Source of the DNA: Aurifilum marmelostoma
Taxonomy: Eukaryota > Ascomycota > Sordariomycetes > Diaporthales > Cryphonectriaceae
Length of the DNA: 64,000 nucleotides
Assembly (NCBI GenBank): GCA_027559495.1
Contig: JAMXSV010000028.1
Location: 1,302,001 to 1,366,000, forward strand
Direction of reading: 5' to 3'
Shown: positions 9,989 through 22,183 of the stretch, piece by piece
How the letters are laid out: the number at the start of each line of letters is the position of its first letter
How positions within the stretch are numbered: position 1 is the first letter of the stretch
Notes under the pieces: generated by a model
Database searches by the model: none
What the model saw: the letters and a program-made list of their open reading frames with translations, nothing else
Told to the model about the DNA's origin: nothing
Made by a program: the position numbers and the translations under genes

Positions 9989-11444
9989 ATGGTTCGGGAG
10001 ACAAAGTTTTACGACCTGTTGGGCGTACGTGGTCCTAAAGTGGTGCCTTTTTTGGAATGACATACAATATACGGGTAGCTGACTCCGTTGTCCAGGTCCA
10101 ACCCAATGCCAGCGAAGCAGATCTCAAGAAGGCCTACAAGAAGAACGCGCTGAGGTACCATCCTGGTATGTCTTCTGCAGCGCAGCACCACATGGCGCTT
10201 CCATACCTCGGCCATTGAGCTAACAAACCTGCAGACAAGAACCCTGGCAATGAGGAGGCCGAGCACAAGTTCAAGGAGATCTCCCAGGCCTATGAAGTCC
10301 TCTCCGACCCTCAGAAGCGAAGCGCTTATGACCAGCTGGGCGAGGCTGGCCTGGAAGGCGCTGCCGGCGGTGGCGGCATGGCTGCTGAAGACCTGTTCGC
10401 TCAGTTCTTTGGTGGCGGCGGCCTGGGTGGCTTCGGAGGCATGTTCGGTGGCGGCGGCCCCTCTCGCGGCGGCCCACCCAAGGCTCGCACAATCCACCAC
10501 ACCCACAAGGTTTCTCTTGAGGATATCTACCGCGGCAAGGTTTCCAAGCTGGCGCTCCAGCGCTCCATCATTTGCCCCAAGTGTGAAGGTCGCGGAGGCA
10601 AGGAGGGCGCTGTCAAGCGCTGTGCCGGCTGTGATGGCCACGGTATGAAGACGATGATGCGCCAGATGGGCCCCATGATCCAGCGTTTCCAGACTGCTTG
10701 CCCCGACTGCAACGGCGAGGGAGAGATCATCAAGGATAAGGATCGCTGCAAGCAGTGCAGCGGAAAGAAGACAATCGTCGACAGGAAGGTGCTCCACGTC
10801 AATGTCGACAGGGGTGTCAAGAGCGGTGCCCGCGTCGAGTTCCGCGGCGAGGGTGACCAGGCCCCTGGTATCCTGGCTGGCGACGTTGTCTTCGAGATCG
10901 AGCAGAAGCCCCACCCACGCTTCACCCGAAAGGACGATGATCTTCTCTACAACTGCGAGGTCGAGCTGGTGACAGCCCTCGCTGGAGGTACCATCTTTGT
11001 CGAGCACCTGGACGACCGGTGGTTGAGCATTGACATCCTGCCCGGCGAGGCGATCGCACCAGGTGAGTTGCAGTGCACACAAGGGTCCAGAGCCTCCTGG
11101 GTTTCATGCTGACACGTTTCGCAGGTGCTGTCAAGATGGTCCGTGGCCAGGGTATGCCATCGTACCGCCACCACGACTTCGGCAATCTCTACATTCAGTT
11201 CACCGTCAAATTCCCCGAGAAGCACTGGACCGCCGACCCAGCTGCCTTTGATGCCCTCCGCAGCATCCTACCGTCGCCAGCCGTCCAGAACGTACCACCT
11301 GCCGATGCCATGACCGAGCCCGTGGACCTTGATGACCCAGACACTAACGCTGGCGCTCGCGCATTTGGCGGCGAAGGCGCCATGGACGAGGATGATGAGG
11401 ATGGTCACCCTCACGCCGAGCGCGTCCAGTGCGCGTCGCAGTAG
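9989..11444 (+). CDS. YDJ1: Cytosolic type I Hsp40 co-chaperone (Ydj1/Mas5)
   Basis: This J-protein stimulates Hsp70 ATPase and delivers unfolded clients, including mitochondrial and ER precursors. Exons are 9989-10024, 10096-10165, 10235-11062 and 11125-11444, giving 417 aa (yeast Ydj1 409). The J domain runs from MVRETKFYDLLGV through YHPDKN, so the HPD motif is rebuilt across intron 2. Next come a Gly-rich linker (GGGGLGGFGG), four zinc-binding CxxCxGxG-type repeats beginning CPKCEGRGG, CAGCDGHG, CPDCNGEG and CKQCSGKK, the client-binding C-terminal domains, and an acidic tail. The protein ends in CASQ, the same farnesylation CaaX box as yeast Ydj1, which points to attachment to ER and other membranes. 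All three introns have consensus ends. Confidence 0.95.
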
Positions 11445-11900
11445 ATGCATTAGAGTAACGACGATGATACCATGCCCATATGCACGCGCCATGCCCATGT
11501 GCGCCTGTTACTGCTGCTAGATCTGCGGTTGCAGAGGGGGAAAACATCGGTGATCGAGGGAGGGCTTGGTCGAGATATGCCTCTGGGCGGAATTTTGACA
11601 CCGTTCTGGCACTACTCTTCGCAGAAGAGACAAGTCGGGACTCGTCCTGGGTCGGCCGGAAATGACGGGTCAGCCCAACTATGATGACGACTAGAAAGAG
11701 TGGCAATCAGTCGGGTTTTCCTTGCGTTTCTTTAATCATGATAGGACGATTGTGGCCGGCGTTTAAGAGGCATAGAAATGGCATCTGATGAGATCAGGTG
11801 CAGGAAGTCATCTGCTTAAAACGCCTTCAAGAACATGAATTAATTCTTTTCTTTTTTATTTTTGTTGTCCGCCTTGGTATCTCATGCCGATGGTCTCTGT
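11445..11900. other. Intergenic, convergent 3' ends
   Basis: This gap holds the 3' UTRs of YDJ1 (+) and TRM82 (-). There is a T-rich stretch near 11846-11870. I see no gene. Confidence 0.5.
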
Positions 11901-13727
11901 CTACTCTCCGTCGCCTCCTGCGTCTTTTTCCATATCCACGGTTTCCAGCTTGCGAAGCGTCTCGGCGCTGTAGAGCAGGCTCTGCAGCTCCTCAACCGTT
12001 ATGTCTTGATCCTCTGTGCCTAGATCAGGGAGGTCCTTGATGAGGTCGCCCGAGACTACGTATTCGCCGTCTGTGCATCTCACTCCCAGAATAGACTTTT
12101 CCGGTAAGTCCTGGCCGGTTTCCTTGTGGTCCGGATCGACGGTGACGACCAGCTTCTCGCCGTTCACCACGCCAACGTCCAGCGGATTGCTAGGGAGCTT
12201 GACGGTCGCAGAGAACTGTAGAGAACCAGAGCTCTGTAGGGTAAAGATGAAAAGGGCAGGGACGCTGTGCCTTCGCTTAGCCAACGAGCTCCACGAATAA
12301 CATCCTTCTAGTCAAATGAAATGGGGAGACTCACCGTTCACAGATTGCCACAACCCTCGTGCACTCCTCCGTTGGTCCAGCCCGCCAGCTCCACAAACCC
12401 GTGACAGCAACCTTGGTCGCCTCGGGCACCTCGTCCCTTACGGCGCCTAGCAAATCCGCCCTTGCAAGCGCAGTCCCCTCCCTCCACCTCCAGACAAACA
12501 GCTCCGGATCTCCACCACCACTCACCAGCAAATCTCCCATGCCCTCCGGGACGCAGAGACGGTTGACAAACTCGTCGTGACCCAGGCAGAAGGCCTCAAT
12601 GACATGAGCCTGCTCCCTCGTGCCTCTCGACACGCGAATGTGCTCGTCACGATCTGCGGTGATAATGTACCGCCTGCCCTGGTCGTCGAAGCCGAGGGTC
12701 ACGGCGGTGAGGAGAGACACGTGGCCGAGGAGTAGGTGCCGCTCAAAGGCCTCGTCGACCCTGCGCGGGGTGCCGCGCTGGGCCTTGGGGTTGGTCTGGG
12801 AGACGACCTGGTCGATGAGAGCCTGGCGGTTGCGCTTGGTGTGCACGGTGAGCTCGCTGGCCTGGGGCGTCCAGATGGTTCGGGCTGGTGGGGGAGCAGG
12901 GGAGGAGGAGGTGGTGGGTGGACCTGGGGATGGAGTCGCAGCAGGTGAGACTCCCTCTGTTGGCTGGGAGGGGTGCTCGGAGGGGATCAGAGGGACGGAA
13001 TAGACGTCGCCGAATTTGTCTGCTGCGAGAATGTCCTTGTTGTCTAGGGTGAGGACTATCGAACAGGGGCGCTTTGGCATGCGTCTGTTAAATTGGTGAG
13101 TACATGTTCACATGGACATGAGAGACAACGGAGAGATCACTCTCAACCTGGCAGCGAGGCCACCTAGGGTCCACACTCGCTCTTTCGAAAGAAGATTATG
13201 CATGACATGAGGGAATCTACGTACCTACGACTGAGCTGCTTGAGCTCGCCCTGACCGTCATGCTCAAAAACCCAAACAGATTTGTCCGAGGTGACTGCGA
13301 CCAGATAACTGCCGTCTTTTGTAGAGGTCATCAGAATGACCATTGGCCGATCAGAGGGCTGTGTCGAAGGGCCAGGTCGAGTCAGGTGTTTCTTATTCTT
13401 TTTGCTCTTTTTGGGCGTGTCCTCGCCGAGAGCCTCAGAGGAAGGCGGCACACCTGACGATCCATTCTCCGTCACCTCAGCCGCGGTCTCATCACCGTCA
13501 ACCTTGACGCGCTTGGCAGGAGGGCCCTGGTCGTCCTGCGACAGAGTGGGCGTTGAGGTCTCGGACACATCAATGACCAATCTCGACTTCTGCTCTTTGG
13601 GGTCTACTGGGTATTTCCAGCATGAGATGTGAGAACCGTCTGTGATCTTGAACGAGTGGATGTTTCCAGCCCTCGTGGCGAAGAAGACTTCGCCGCAGAC
13701 CTGGACCCCGTGGAAGGGAAACTTCAT
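11901..13727 (-). CDS. TRM82: tRNA (guanine-N7-)-methyltransferase non-catalytic WD40 subunit
   Basis: Trm82 is the WD40 partner that stabilises the methyltransferase Trm8, which forms m7G46 in tRNA. Exons are 13727-13225, 13084-12335 and 12264-11901, giving 538 aa. Diagnostic blocks are the opening MKFPFHGVQVCGEVFFATRAGNI, DKFGDVYSVPL, the HLLLGHVSLLTAV blade, RYIITADRDEHIRVSR, HDEFVNRLC and VSGGGDPELFVWRW. A Lys-rich segment (PKKSKKNKKH) and a Pro/Ser-rich loop (around residues 200-230) are insertions between blades. Intron 1 is gtacgt...acag. For intron 2 (donor 12334, gtgagt) two acceptors six bases apart keep the frame; I prefer the one giving CERVPALFIF. It lies head to head with RPP0, another translation gene, across about 400 bp. 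Confidence 0.88.
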
Positions 13728-14121
13728 CTTGAGAGCTCGTCTCCTCGCTAGAATGAATCGGCTCTGGTTCAACTTCTCAGTGCTGCTGGAAGGAATCCCC
13801 AGGTGGGATTTCTCAAGAAGAGACGAGTAATAGGAAAAAGTTCCAGAGATGGGTCTTATCGATAAGGCCGATAGGGAAGAGGTCACGTTCAAGCCACAAC
13901 TGTGGCTAGTGAGAGGCACGGACGAGTCAGCCACTGCACCCACAAGAAATAAAATCAAACGTGCAGGACGTAACCTCGCGCAAACTTTCCCACCCCCACC
14001 ACTTTATCGTCAACGTCAAGTCAATCTCGACTATCCAGACCCAACCCTTTTCCATTCTCAATACCTCAACTTCATTTGCCCTTAAACATCCTTTCTTCAG
14101 CTTCGACAGCTAAAAGAAGAC
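13728..14121. promoter_or_regulatory. Bidirectional TRM82/RPP0 promoter
   Basis: About 390 bp separate the two divergent starts, so the genes must share promoter DNA. It contains a perfect 12-bp palindrome of two abutting GATAAG sites (13855-13866). The stretch just before RPP0 (13985-14100) is C/T-rich, as expected for the leader of a ribosomal-protein gene. Confidence 0.6.
13855..13866. promoter_or_regulatory. CTTATCGATAAG palindrome
   Basis: This perfect inverted repeat is built of two GATAAG cores in opposite orientation. It lies 128 bp from the TRM82 ATG and 256 bp from the RPP0 ATG. Related GATAAG dyads or TATCGATA occur upstream of NOP14 and RCL1 in this window. GATAAG is the core of GATA-factor sites; a role here is inferred. 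Confidence 0.45.
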
Positions 14122-15139
14122 ATGGGGGGCAAATCCGCTAACAAGGCCGGCTACTTCGACAAGCTCAAGGGCTTGCTCGAGGAGTACCAGTCCGTCTTCA
14201 TCGTCGGCGTCGACAATGTCTCGTCTCAGCAGATGCACGAGATTCGCCAGGCCCTCCGTGGCGAGGCCGTCGTCCTGATGGGCAAGAACACCATGGTACG
14301 TTTGTAGGAAATGGGAAGGAGAAAAAATGACAGTGGCGCTTTGGTACTAATACTGTTGTCCCCCAATACAGGTTCGCCGTGCCCTCAAGACCTTCATTAC
14401 CGACACCCCCGAGTACGAGCGCCTCCTGCCTTACGTCAAGGGCAACGTCGGTTTCGTCTTCACCAACGGTGACCTCAAGACCATCCGTGACAAGATCCTC
14501 GACAACAAGGTTGCCGCCCCTGCCCGTGCCGGTGCCATCGCCCCCGATGATGTCTGGGTCCCCGCTGGCAACACCGGTATGGAGCCTGGCAAGACCTCCT
14601 TCTTCCAGGCCCTCGGTGTCCCCACCAAGATCGCCCGTGGTACCATCGAAATCACCACCGACCTGAAGCTCGTCGAGGCCGGCAACAAGGTCGGCCCCTC
14701 CGAGGCCACCCTGCTCAACATGCTCAACATCTCGCCCTTCACCTACGGTCTGGCCGTTGAGCAGGTCTACGACCAGGGCAACTGCTTCCCTCCCGCCGTC
14801 CTGGACATTGGCGAGGAGCAGCTGCTCAAGTCCTTCTCCAGCGCCGTGACCACCATCGCCACCATCTCCCTGGCCCTCAACTACCCCACCCTGCCGTCCA
14901 TCATGCACTCCCTGGTCAACGGCTACAAGAAGGTCCTGGCCGTCGCCATCGAGACCGAGATCAGCTGGCCCGAGATTGAGGAGCTCAAGGACCGCATCGC
15001 CAACCCTGAGGCCTACGCCGCTGCCGCCCCTGTGGCTGCCGCCGGTGGTGACGCTGCCGCTGCCCCTGCCGCCGAGGAGAAGAAGGAGGAGGAGGAAGAG
15101 GAGGAGGATGAGGACATGGGCTTCGGTCTCTTCGACTAA
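14122..15139 (+). CDS. RPP0: 60S acidic ribosomal protein P0
   Basis: P0 is the base of the ribosomal stalk: it binds 28S rRNA and carries P1/P2 dimers that recruit elongation factors. Exon 1 is 14122-14295 and exon 2 is 14372-15139, giving 313 aa. The 76-nt intron after KNTM has a gtacgt donor, a TACTAAT branch-like sequence and acag. The N-terminal L10-type domain (MGGKSANKAGYFDKLKGLL ... RGEAVVLMGKNTM) and the Ala/Glu-rich hinge are intact, and the tail ends in EDMGFGLFD, the stalk peptide shared with P1/P2. Codon use is strongly C-ending and biased, as expected for a highly expressed gene. Confidence 0.97.
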
Positions 15140-15708
15140 ACGCCATCTTTCCTTCCCTCAACCGACGACAAACTCGCTGACGATTCGATTGACGGCAAAA
15201 CGGCCCGTGCTCGGAGACAAGCACAAGCCAACATCAAGGTCTGTCTGAGAAGATGAAAGCGGAAAAGTATCAAAAAATGGGTTAATCTGGTTCGTCAGAT
15301 TGGGGAGTTTTACTGTGGGAGGACAATACCCCCCCTCTATCGAGGTAGTTCAACAAACTACGGATCATTTACTCCCAAAACCACTGGGCCAAATCTTGCT
15401 GCAACCGTGACAGGTCAAGATGCGGAGAGTCCTGAATTGTAAATGGTGAGCCACCTTTTTCTTTTCTTTCGCAATCCAAGGAACGTGTCGAAGATTATAA
15501 AAAACAACACAAGAGCTTTTTAACCCTGAACTACCTGATGACAACCCATCACCACCCTATGAGACACCATACATATCTCCTGAATTCTTTTCAAAATTTA
15601 TTTCTTGCGCAGTAGGGGGGTATCTTTGCTAACGCACGAAAAAAAGTTTGTACAGATCTCTGCCTTCCACCTACACACACAAATCTCGCCCCGTTGACAT
15701 GTGCAGAC
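15140..15708. other. Intergenic, convergent 3' ends of RPP0 and MSH1
   Basis: This gap contains the RPP0 3' UTR and, on the other strand, the MSH1 3' UTR. Nothing else is visible apart from short A/T runs. Confidence 0.5.
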
Positions 15709-18700
15709 TTATCTAGTCGCTCGTACTTGTATTCTTGACATGTGGGCTCCTGTTCCCAATTTGTTGACCGTTCCCGTCCCCTGCTGCGGCTGCTGCTGCT
15801 GCTGAGGGATAAGGACCTCCCTCGCTGTACGCATCGCCGCCTCAGGCAGTCCTGCCAACCTCGCGACCTTGAGCGCATGGCTCTGCCGGTTGATGCCTCT
15901 CCGTAGCTTGTGCACATATGCAAATCCACCCTGCTCGTCCTCGACCACGTCCGTACAGTACATCTCCACCATCCCCGTGTCACCTCCGTCCTCGACCCGC
16001 ATCCCATGCTCCGTAACCAGATCTGCAACCCCGTGGAAGTGCGTCGCGAATAGCGTCCTGCACCGGTTGATGGTGACCAGGTGATGCAGACATGCAAACG
16101 CCACGGCGCACCCGTCCTCGGGGGTCGTGCCCCGCCCGATCTCGTCCATGATGACGAAGGAGCGGGGCGTGGCCTGCCGCAGGATCGTGGCCGTCTCGAG
16201 CATCTCGACCATGAAGGTGCTCTGGTCGCGGTACAGGTTATCGGCGGAGCCCACGCGGCTGAACATGGCGTCCACGATGCCAATCTCTGCGTACGAGGCC
16301 GGCACGTAGCAGCCGATCTGGGCGAGGATCGTGATGAGGGCATTTTGCCGGAGGAAGGTTGACTTGCCGGCCATGTTGGGACCCGTGATGAGCCAGACCC
16401 GACCGTGCTGTGATGATGACAATGATGCTGGTGCTGGTGCTGCTGCTGACTTGGAGGTGGAAGTTGAGCCGGCGCCCACGAAACAGTCGTTGCTCGTGAA
16501 CGTCCTGCCGGCCTCCCGCAGCCCACCCTCAACAGTGGGGTGTCGGCCGCCCACAATGACGTGTGCCGTGCCGTTGTTCAGCACCGGCCTGACGAGGTTG
16601 CCCTCCACAGCCAGTCGAGCGAACGAGGTCGCGATGTCGAGCTCGTCCAGCACGCCCGCGTTCCGCCGCAGCTTGACGATATTGCGCACGGTCTGCTGCC
16701 TCAGGTCGGCGAAGACGCGCTGCTCCTCGGCGCGGATCTGCAGGCGGGCCTGGTCCAGCCTGCGGCCCAGCTCTGTCCACTCGGGCAGGTGGAACGAGCG
16801 TGAGGACGCGGTCGAGCGGCCGGTGAGGTTCGGGATGTGGGACAGGCTGGCGTTCTTGAGGTCGCGGCGCCCCTTGATGTGCGCGATGTGGCCGAGCCCG
16901 GGCGTCCATTTGAGCGTGAGCGAGGGCGCCTCGAGGCGTTGGCGCAGGCTCTCGGCGAGCGTGTCGCGCTCGGCCAGGAGGGCCTCGAGCTCAGCATGCA
17001 GGCGCTTGAGGTGCGAGCTGGCGTCCGGCTTCATGATCCACACCTCGTTATCCTCGCCGTAGTAGTCGCGGATGGATGCGGGCTTGCGCTTCTTGGAGGA
17101 CTTGGGGAGGAGGGAGGAGTCCTCGGCCGAGCCCTCGGTGTCGACTACCTCCTGGGCGAGTGCAATCATGCTGCCGGCCTCGTCGTCGTCGAGCTGGTGC
17201 TGCTGGACGATGCCTTCCTCGTCAATGGCGGCGCGGATCCGGCGGGCGAGCTTGAGCGGGCCGTCGAGGACGATGCGCTCGGTCATCTTCCTGAGACAAT
17301 TTTTTTCTGCGGGCGGTTCAGCATCATGAGCAGAAACAGCTCCCAGGAGTAGAACGACAATGTCTTCTGTAGCCTTGATCGTGCTGGCCAGGTCCAGGAG
17401 ATCGTCCGGATCTCCCCTGCCAAGCGCAAATTTCTGTACCAGCCTCTGGGAGTCATGGCTTCGTCGTAGGAGCAGTGTGATACCTTCTCGTAGTGATTCG
17501 TCGGCAATGAAGCAGGCTACAAGGTCCTGGCGGAAACGGATGACATCTAAAGAAGAGGACGGTGCGCAGAGCCATTCGTTGAGCAGCCGGGCGCCGCTCT
17601 TTGTGGCTGTTCTCCTGATGGCGTGCAGCAGGCTGCCCCGGAAGCCGCCGTCTCGTATGGTCTGCTTGATCTCCAGAGATCGCATGCCATTCTTGTCAAT
17701 GTTCATGACCTGCATCGTCTCGTGACGCAGCGGGGGCTGGAGTTTCATGCTGATCCCCTGCAGGCGGTCCTTGACGTAGTGCAGCAGCAGGCTCCCGGCA
17801 CTGACCTCATCCGGGGTGAATGTTTCCACGCTCTGCGGGGGGATGTCGGACTCGAGCATGGGTGCCCAGTCGGAAAGAGCCGTCAGCTCACCCTGGGTCG
17901 CATAGGTGATGAGGTGCCCCTCCTCGGCGAGGATGGAGAAAATCTCGTGACCGGTGTGGGACTGCAGGTCCTCGTCTAATACGACCTCCCTCGGGGAGAT
18001 GCGGGAGAGCATCGAGCCCAGCGAGGTCAGCTCCGTGGCGTGTGTGAAGAAGTGACCTGTCGACAGGTCCAACCACGCGAGACCGATGGGCGCGGAGGCA
18101 TCCGCGGCGGCATCAGGTGACACGGGATCCGAGGCAGGTCCAGCAGCAGCAGCACCACCACCACCAGGATCCTGCCCCTCGCCAGCTGCATTGTGTTCTC
18201 CCGGGAGATGTATGGCCATGACGTAGTTGTTGGCATATGGATCCATGAACTGCTCGTCAATGAGCGTGCCTGGGGTGATTATGCGGGCGACCTTTCGATC
18301 GTGCAGCAGGCCACCAGACTTGGCCTTGTCCGGCGCACTGTTTGGGAATTCCTCCGCGACGGCGACATATCGATTCAGGTCCTGAACCAAGATCTTGAGG
18401 AACCGGTCTAGCTGGAAGAAAGGAAATCCGGCCTGTAGTAGTCGAAACATAGAGACGGGTCAGAAGACTTGGGGCACATCGCGCTACCCACGAGCAAAAA
18501 ACAAAAAAAAAAAAAACGTACGACACGACACGTCCGCCCAAGAAACAGACAAGACGAGCTGGCTTTTTTAGGTTTCACACTAAGGGGGTTTCAATTACCA
18601 TTGACACTGAACCAGCAGCGGTCTTCTTTTTGGCGACCTTGAGGTTCAGCAGCGGGCCGTACTCCTCCGCATGCTCAAAGTAGAGCTCATAGAAGCCGCC

Positions 18701-19084
18701 CACACGCGTCAACAGCACGCAATTGTCAAACTTTTGCATGTTGCGACGTGCCTGCAGCACCACTGTAGGATACGCCGGCGCGGCTGGCGGTTCTTCCTCC
18801 AGAGCCGGCAGGGCATCTGCGCGGATCACGCCCTGGGGGAGGTCGTCCAGGCTCACCACCGTCCTGGTCTTCTTTCCGCGGACCTGGGGTTGGATCTGGG
18901 GAAGCTCACAGGACGGCCTCCGCCCCAGAGACGAGAGTGTGCCGCCATAGCGGGAGCTGCCAGTCGTCCGGCGGCCGGTGGGCAAGCACCACCTCCCGGA
19001 CAGTCTTGTGGCCCATGTACAGTGGCGTGTAGAGCATCGTGAGCCGTTCAGGACGCGCGACGGCCCCACGCGTAAGGGTAGCAT
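15709..19084 (-). CDS. MSH1: Mitochondrial DNA mismatch repair protein MutS homologue
   Basis: Msh1 maintains mitochondrial DNA. Exon 1 is 19084-18599 and exon 2 is 18432-15709 (intron 166 nt, gtaatt...acag), giving 1069 aa. The N terminus (MLPLRVGPSRVLNGSRCSTR) is Arg/Ser-rich without acidic residues, a mitochondrial presequence. MutS domain I follows, with the mismatch-wedge FYE motif in VGGFYELYFEHAEEYGPLL; the intron falls just after KTAAGSVSM and exon 2 resumes at AGFPFFQLDRFLKILVQDL. The ATPase has Walker A GPNMAGKST, Walker B VIMDEIGRGTT and FATHFHG. A low-complexity Ser/Thr/Ala insert of about 20 residues sits just before Walker A, and a short Gln run (PQQQQQPQQG) precedes the C terminus; both look species-specific. 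The start at 19084 is chosen because it begins the presequence; an earlier in-frame start reads into non-coding sequence. Confidence 0.93.
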
Positions 19085-19403
19085 CAAGGTGGATGGAATG
19101 TTTCTCTGAGATATGTCGTGATTTTTTACTAGTATCAACACATCCCCATACCCCGCTTCGTAAAAAATAAAAAGCAAAGAAACACAAAAAATACGACGAA
19201 GGAATAAACCGAACCAGATATAATGAGTGTTGTGGTGAGATTTCGAGTAAAGGTCACCTTACGTTTCCATGTCCAAATGAGGGCAAGCTTGACAACACAT
19301 GTAGCAGGGCGGAATAGAGTTGCAACCTTCCGAGTTAGTGCTGTGCGGGTTGTATGTGGAGCTATATCATAGCCGCGTGACGCCAGGTAGTCATCAATAA
19401 GCA
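19085..19403. other. MSH1 upstream / tRNA-Thr upstream
   Basis: This short gap precedes the divergently placed MSH1 and tRNA-Thr genes. I see only A/T-rich patches around 19120-19200. Confidence 0.5.
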
Positions 19404-19475
19404 GCCCGCTTGGCTCAGTGGTAGAGCGTATCACTAGTAATGATAAGGTCATCAGTTCGATTCTGATAGTGGGCA
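19404..19475 (+). tRNA. tRNA-Thr (anticodon AGU), no intron
   Basis: The 72 bases fold as a full cloverleaf. The acceptor stem pairs GCCCGCT with AGTGGGC (one G-U), the D arm is GCTC/GAGC, the anticodon stem TATCA/TGATA encloses loop CTAGTAA with anticodon AGT (read as IGU after A34 editing), the variable loop is AGGTC, and the T stem ATCAG/CTGAT encloses TTCGATT. The discriminator base is A, and CCA is not encoded, as in eukaryotes. The internal A box (TGGCTCAGTGG) and B box (GTTCGATTC) are both present. Confidence 0.95.
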
Positions 19476-19489
19476 TCTTCAACATTTCC

Positions 19490-19500
19490 TTTTGTTTTTT
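19490..19500 (+). terminator. Pol III terminator of tRNA-Thr
   Basis: A TTTT run followed after one G by TTTTTT lies 15-25 bases past the tRNA 3' end, the expected place and form for RNA polymerase III termination. Confidence 0.8.
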
Positions 19501-19771
19501 GTCCTTTGGGACATGTCCAGTTCTTCATTTAGCTTTTTTATTTTATTTTATTTTTTTATGACATCTACATCTTATCATCACTCTCTCCCAACAACCTTGA
19601 GTTGGTCATTAAATAGATAACTATGGTCGAAGAAGTGCTTCGATACCCACTGACCATATAATTTATGATCTGTTCCTGCATTTCCCGGGCCTATGATGTT
19701 CTTAATGGCGTGGGTCGAGGACACGAGCATTGTGTGTGTGTCTGTGACTTGCGGCAAGACGGATTCCGATA

Positions 19772-19800
19772 GTATACACACACACACGCGCGCGCGTACA
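19772..19800. repeat. Perfect alternating purine-pyrimidine tract
   Basis: Twenty-nine bases alternate R/Y without a break: GTATA, then CA repeats, then CG repeats, then GTACA. Such (CA)n(CG)n sequence is the classic Z-DNA former. A GT-rich run about 40 bases upstream (19731-19744) could pair with the CA part. Confidence 0.6.
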
Positions 19801-22079
19801 GTGCTCTTGACATCCCTGCCCAAGGTACTCGGTCCCTGACAGAGGATCTGGTAGCCACAGGCAAAGACACGTTGCGGCTTATGCAGCATCCCAAAGTTCG
19901 GAGCGGCCTACGCGTCTTGGAGAATAATTGTGCGAGCAATCCTCGTTCCTACATTAGAGGCTCCAAGCGAAAACGTTGTACAGTAATTATCTCGTGCAAA
20001 TCAGGTCATTGTCATGATGCATGGCCCATGTATGTGTTGGCGAGTGGACACTCCGTTACTTTCAGATGAGTAGCCGAGTTACCTCTCTGGTGATTGGTCA
20101 ATCTCGAGAAAGTCCAACATATAAACTCCCAAGCTTCTCGGCACCTGGGACAAGACATGCAAGCTATTTCCTGGCAAGAGAATGCTTCTTTTGCTCCTCC
20201 TCCTTTTTTTTTTTAGGTTTTCTCCCCCTTTCCATCCCCTCCCTTCCCTTGCTCGGTGCACGTCTCAAATATAGCTACGTAGACTGTCTCAATCTCCTAC
20301 CACCACCAGGTAGAACAGGAGCCGCGGATGTGCTCGTCTAATCCGCATGCCCACTATTACATCTCGCTATGATATATATCCAAGGCATCTACTTATATGA
20401 AGCCCCTCACTGGTCCAGTATGGGGCCACAAATGGGCTGGGAGCGCCGGTTCCCTCTTCCGCACTGTCATTTAAGACAGCGCTAAGTAGTTTGGCAGTCC
20501 TGTCTCACGCCGAAATCTCGATCTGTTTTTCCCAGAAACCCCATCTTCGATCTCACAATACCCCAGGCTTCGATCTGTCCATTTTCTGAGACCGGTAGCG
20601 AGTATCATCCAATTTTGACGTGGGCTAGGCCCGGATCAGAAAGATTCGGAGCAATTCCACCCCTCTAGCCAGGAAATACTTGTGCACAAGGTCGCGATAG
20701 GCGCGGTTTCTCACATAACCCAGATACAGTGCTGTGCTATATAGTGTATAATGGCAGGACAGGGGCTGGGCTGGCGGCGCTGGCCCTAAGAGCTCTTGTC
20801 GTCTACCGCCCCTGTCCGATTTCATCGCCGATCTTTGATCCGGCCAACTTGTGATTTGGATGCATAGCTCATTATCGCGTAGCGAGGAGGAGTGCGTCTT
20901 CTTCTCTGGGCATCACACCTGGAAGTGCTCGACGTCCATGTGCACCACAAAGCCACGCACACACGCCTCTCCAGGAACGCGCGCATTGTACTACGATGGA
21001 CCAACATGCGATCTGCCTTCCTGTGTGTCTGGCCTCGGGAGATCTCGCATTACACTGCATATCATGACAGCAGCCATGAGAGGAATCTTGAGGGAGGGGG
21101 AAAAAAAAGGACTTATCACGGACCACCGCGCAATGCGGTGATAATCAAAGTGCAACCACACCACGTTGTTCAGCTCCAGGTGCATTGCGCTCGGGCTGTG
21201 GAGAGCTATATGCGAACGGCACCCGCACGGCTCCGCACAGCTTACACTGGAGCGCTCACAGGCACGGTAGAAGGGACAAGAGAAAGGTTCCAGGGACCAG
21301 GGGGGGAGCGCGAGGGAAGGGTGGTGGGCAAAGTTTTGATAAGCATGACCAACGCAGATTTTTGTGGCCATCGTTGAGGTCATTCTGGGTTGTCTTTGAT
21401 ATTTAATCGAAAGGTTTGGGGCCAGGGTACCGACAGGGTGTGGGGAGGGAGGGAGGCCAGGGGGGGGGGCCAAATAGGGTGTCGATAGGGCCCGGCTTGG
21501 GGTCCGGGTTGTGCTGTCTGACAGGCTTACTCTCTCCCCCCCCCCCCCCCAAATGCGGCCCCCCCTGGCCCCTTGTATACCGCTGACAGGGCGTGTGGGC
21601 GGGGTTGGGCAGGCCCTGGGCCCGGTATCGACCGATTCCCGCATTTTTGCCATCACCCGTCGTACCATATTTTTCACAGCGACCCCGCCTGCTGGACCAC
21701 ACGGCCCTGCCTCGACCTGTCAAGCGCCGCCCCAGCTTTGTCCTCTGTCTTGCCCCCCGACTCCCTGCACCTCCCGCCTCACGACATCCTGACCACATGT
21801 CGAAAGTTTCTTCCTCGCGGCTCTGCTGTTTCTGGTGCGGAGCCCGCCAGCTGGTCGACCAGCTCTGGACTACGGCCTCGGGCCCAAACGGGTACACGCT
21901 CCCCACCTCTCAATGGGCTTTGGCACGAGAGCAGCGCGAACACCGTCTTCTCTGGGCGGATCCCCTTTTTTCTCCCCCCTCCTCTTGGGCTCCTCCACAG
22001 CAAGACCCCATCTGTCGCGCCCCTCCTTGTTACTTTTCGCCGGGTCCGGCTGTCGTGGGTAGGAGACAAAGACAGTCCT

Positions 22080-22183
22080 AGAAGGGAAACAAGAGGCAGA
22101 GGACAGGGCGAGGGGGGGAGGGGGGAGGGGACGAGAGAGAAAGACACGAGGAGGGAGAGAGACGAAGCGAGAGACAGCAGGGG
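22080..22183 (+). repeat. Purine-rich (GA/GGGA) low-complexity tract
   Basis: About 100 bases are nearly all purine on the plus strand with scattered C residues, including G7 and G6 runs. It is followed directly by CT and GT microsatellite sequence. Such tracts can form triplex or G-quadruplex structures; here they only mark the leader as non-coding. Confidence 0.5.

Noticed and set aside
9247..10038. 263-aa plus-strand open frame
   Set aside because: It lies in the pyrimidine-rich leader of YDJ1 and runs out of frame over the YDJ1 start and into its first intron.
10009..11082. 357-aa open frame opposite YDJ1
   Set aside because: It is the antisense shadow of a gene with strong C-ending codon bias; the plus strand encodes an unmistakable Hsp40.
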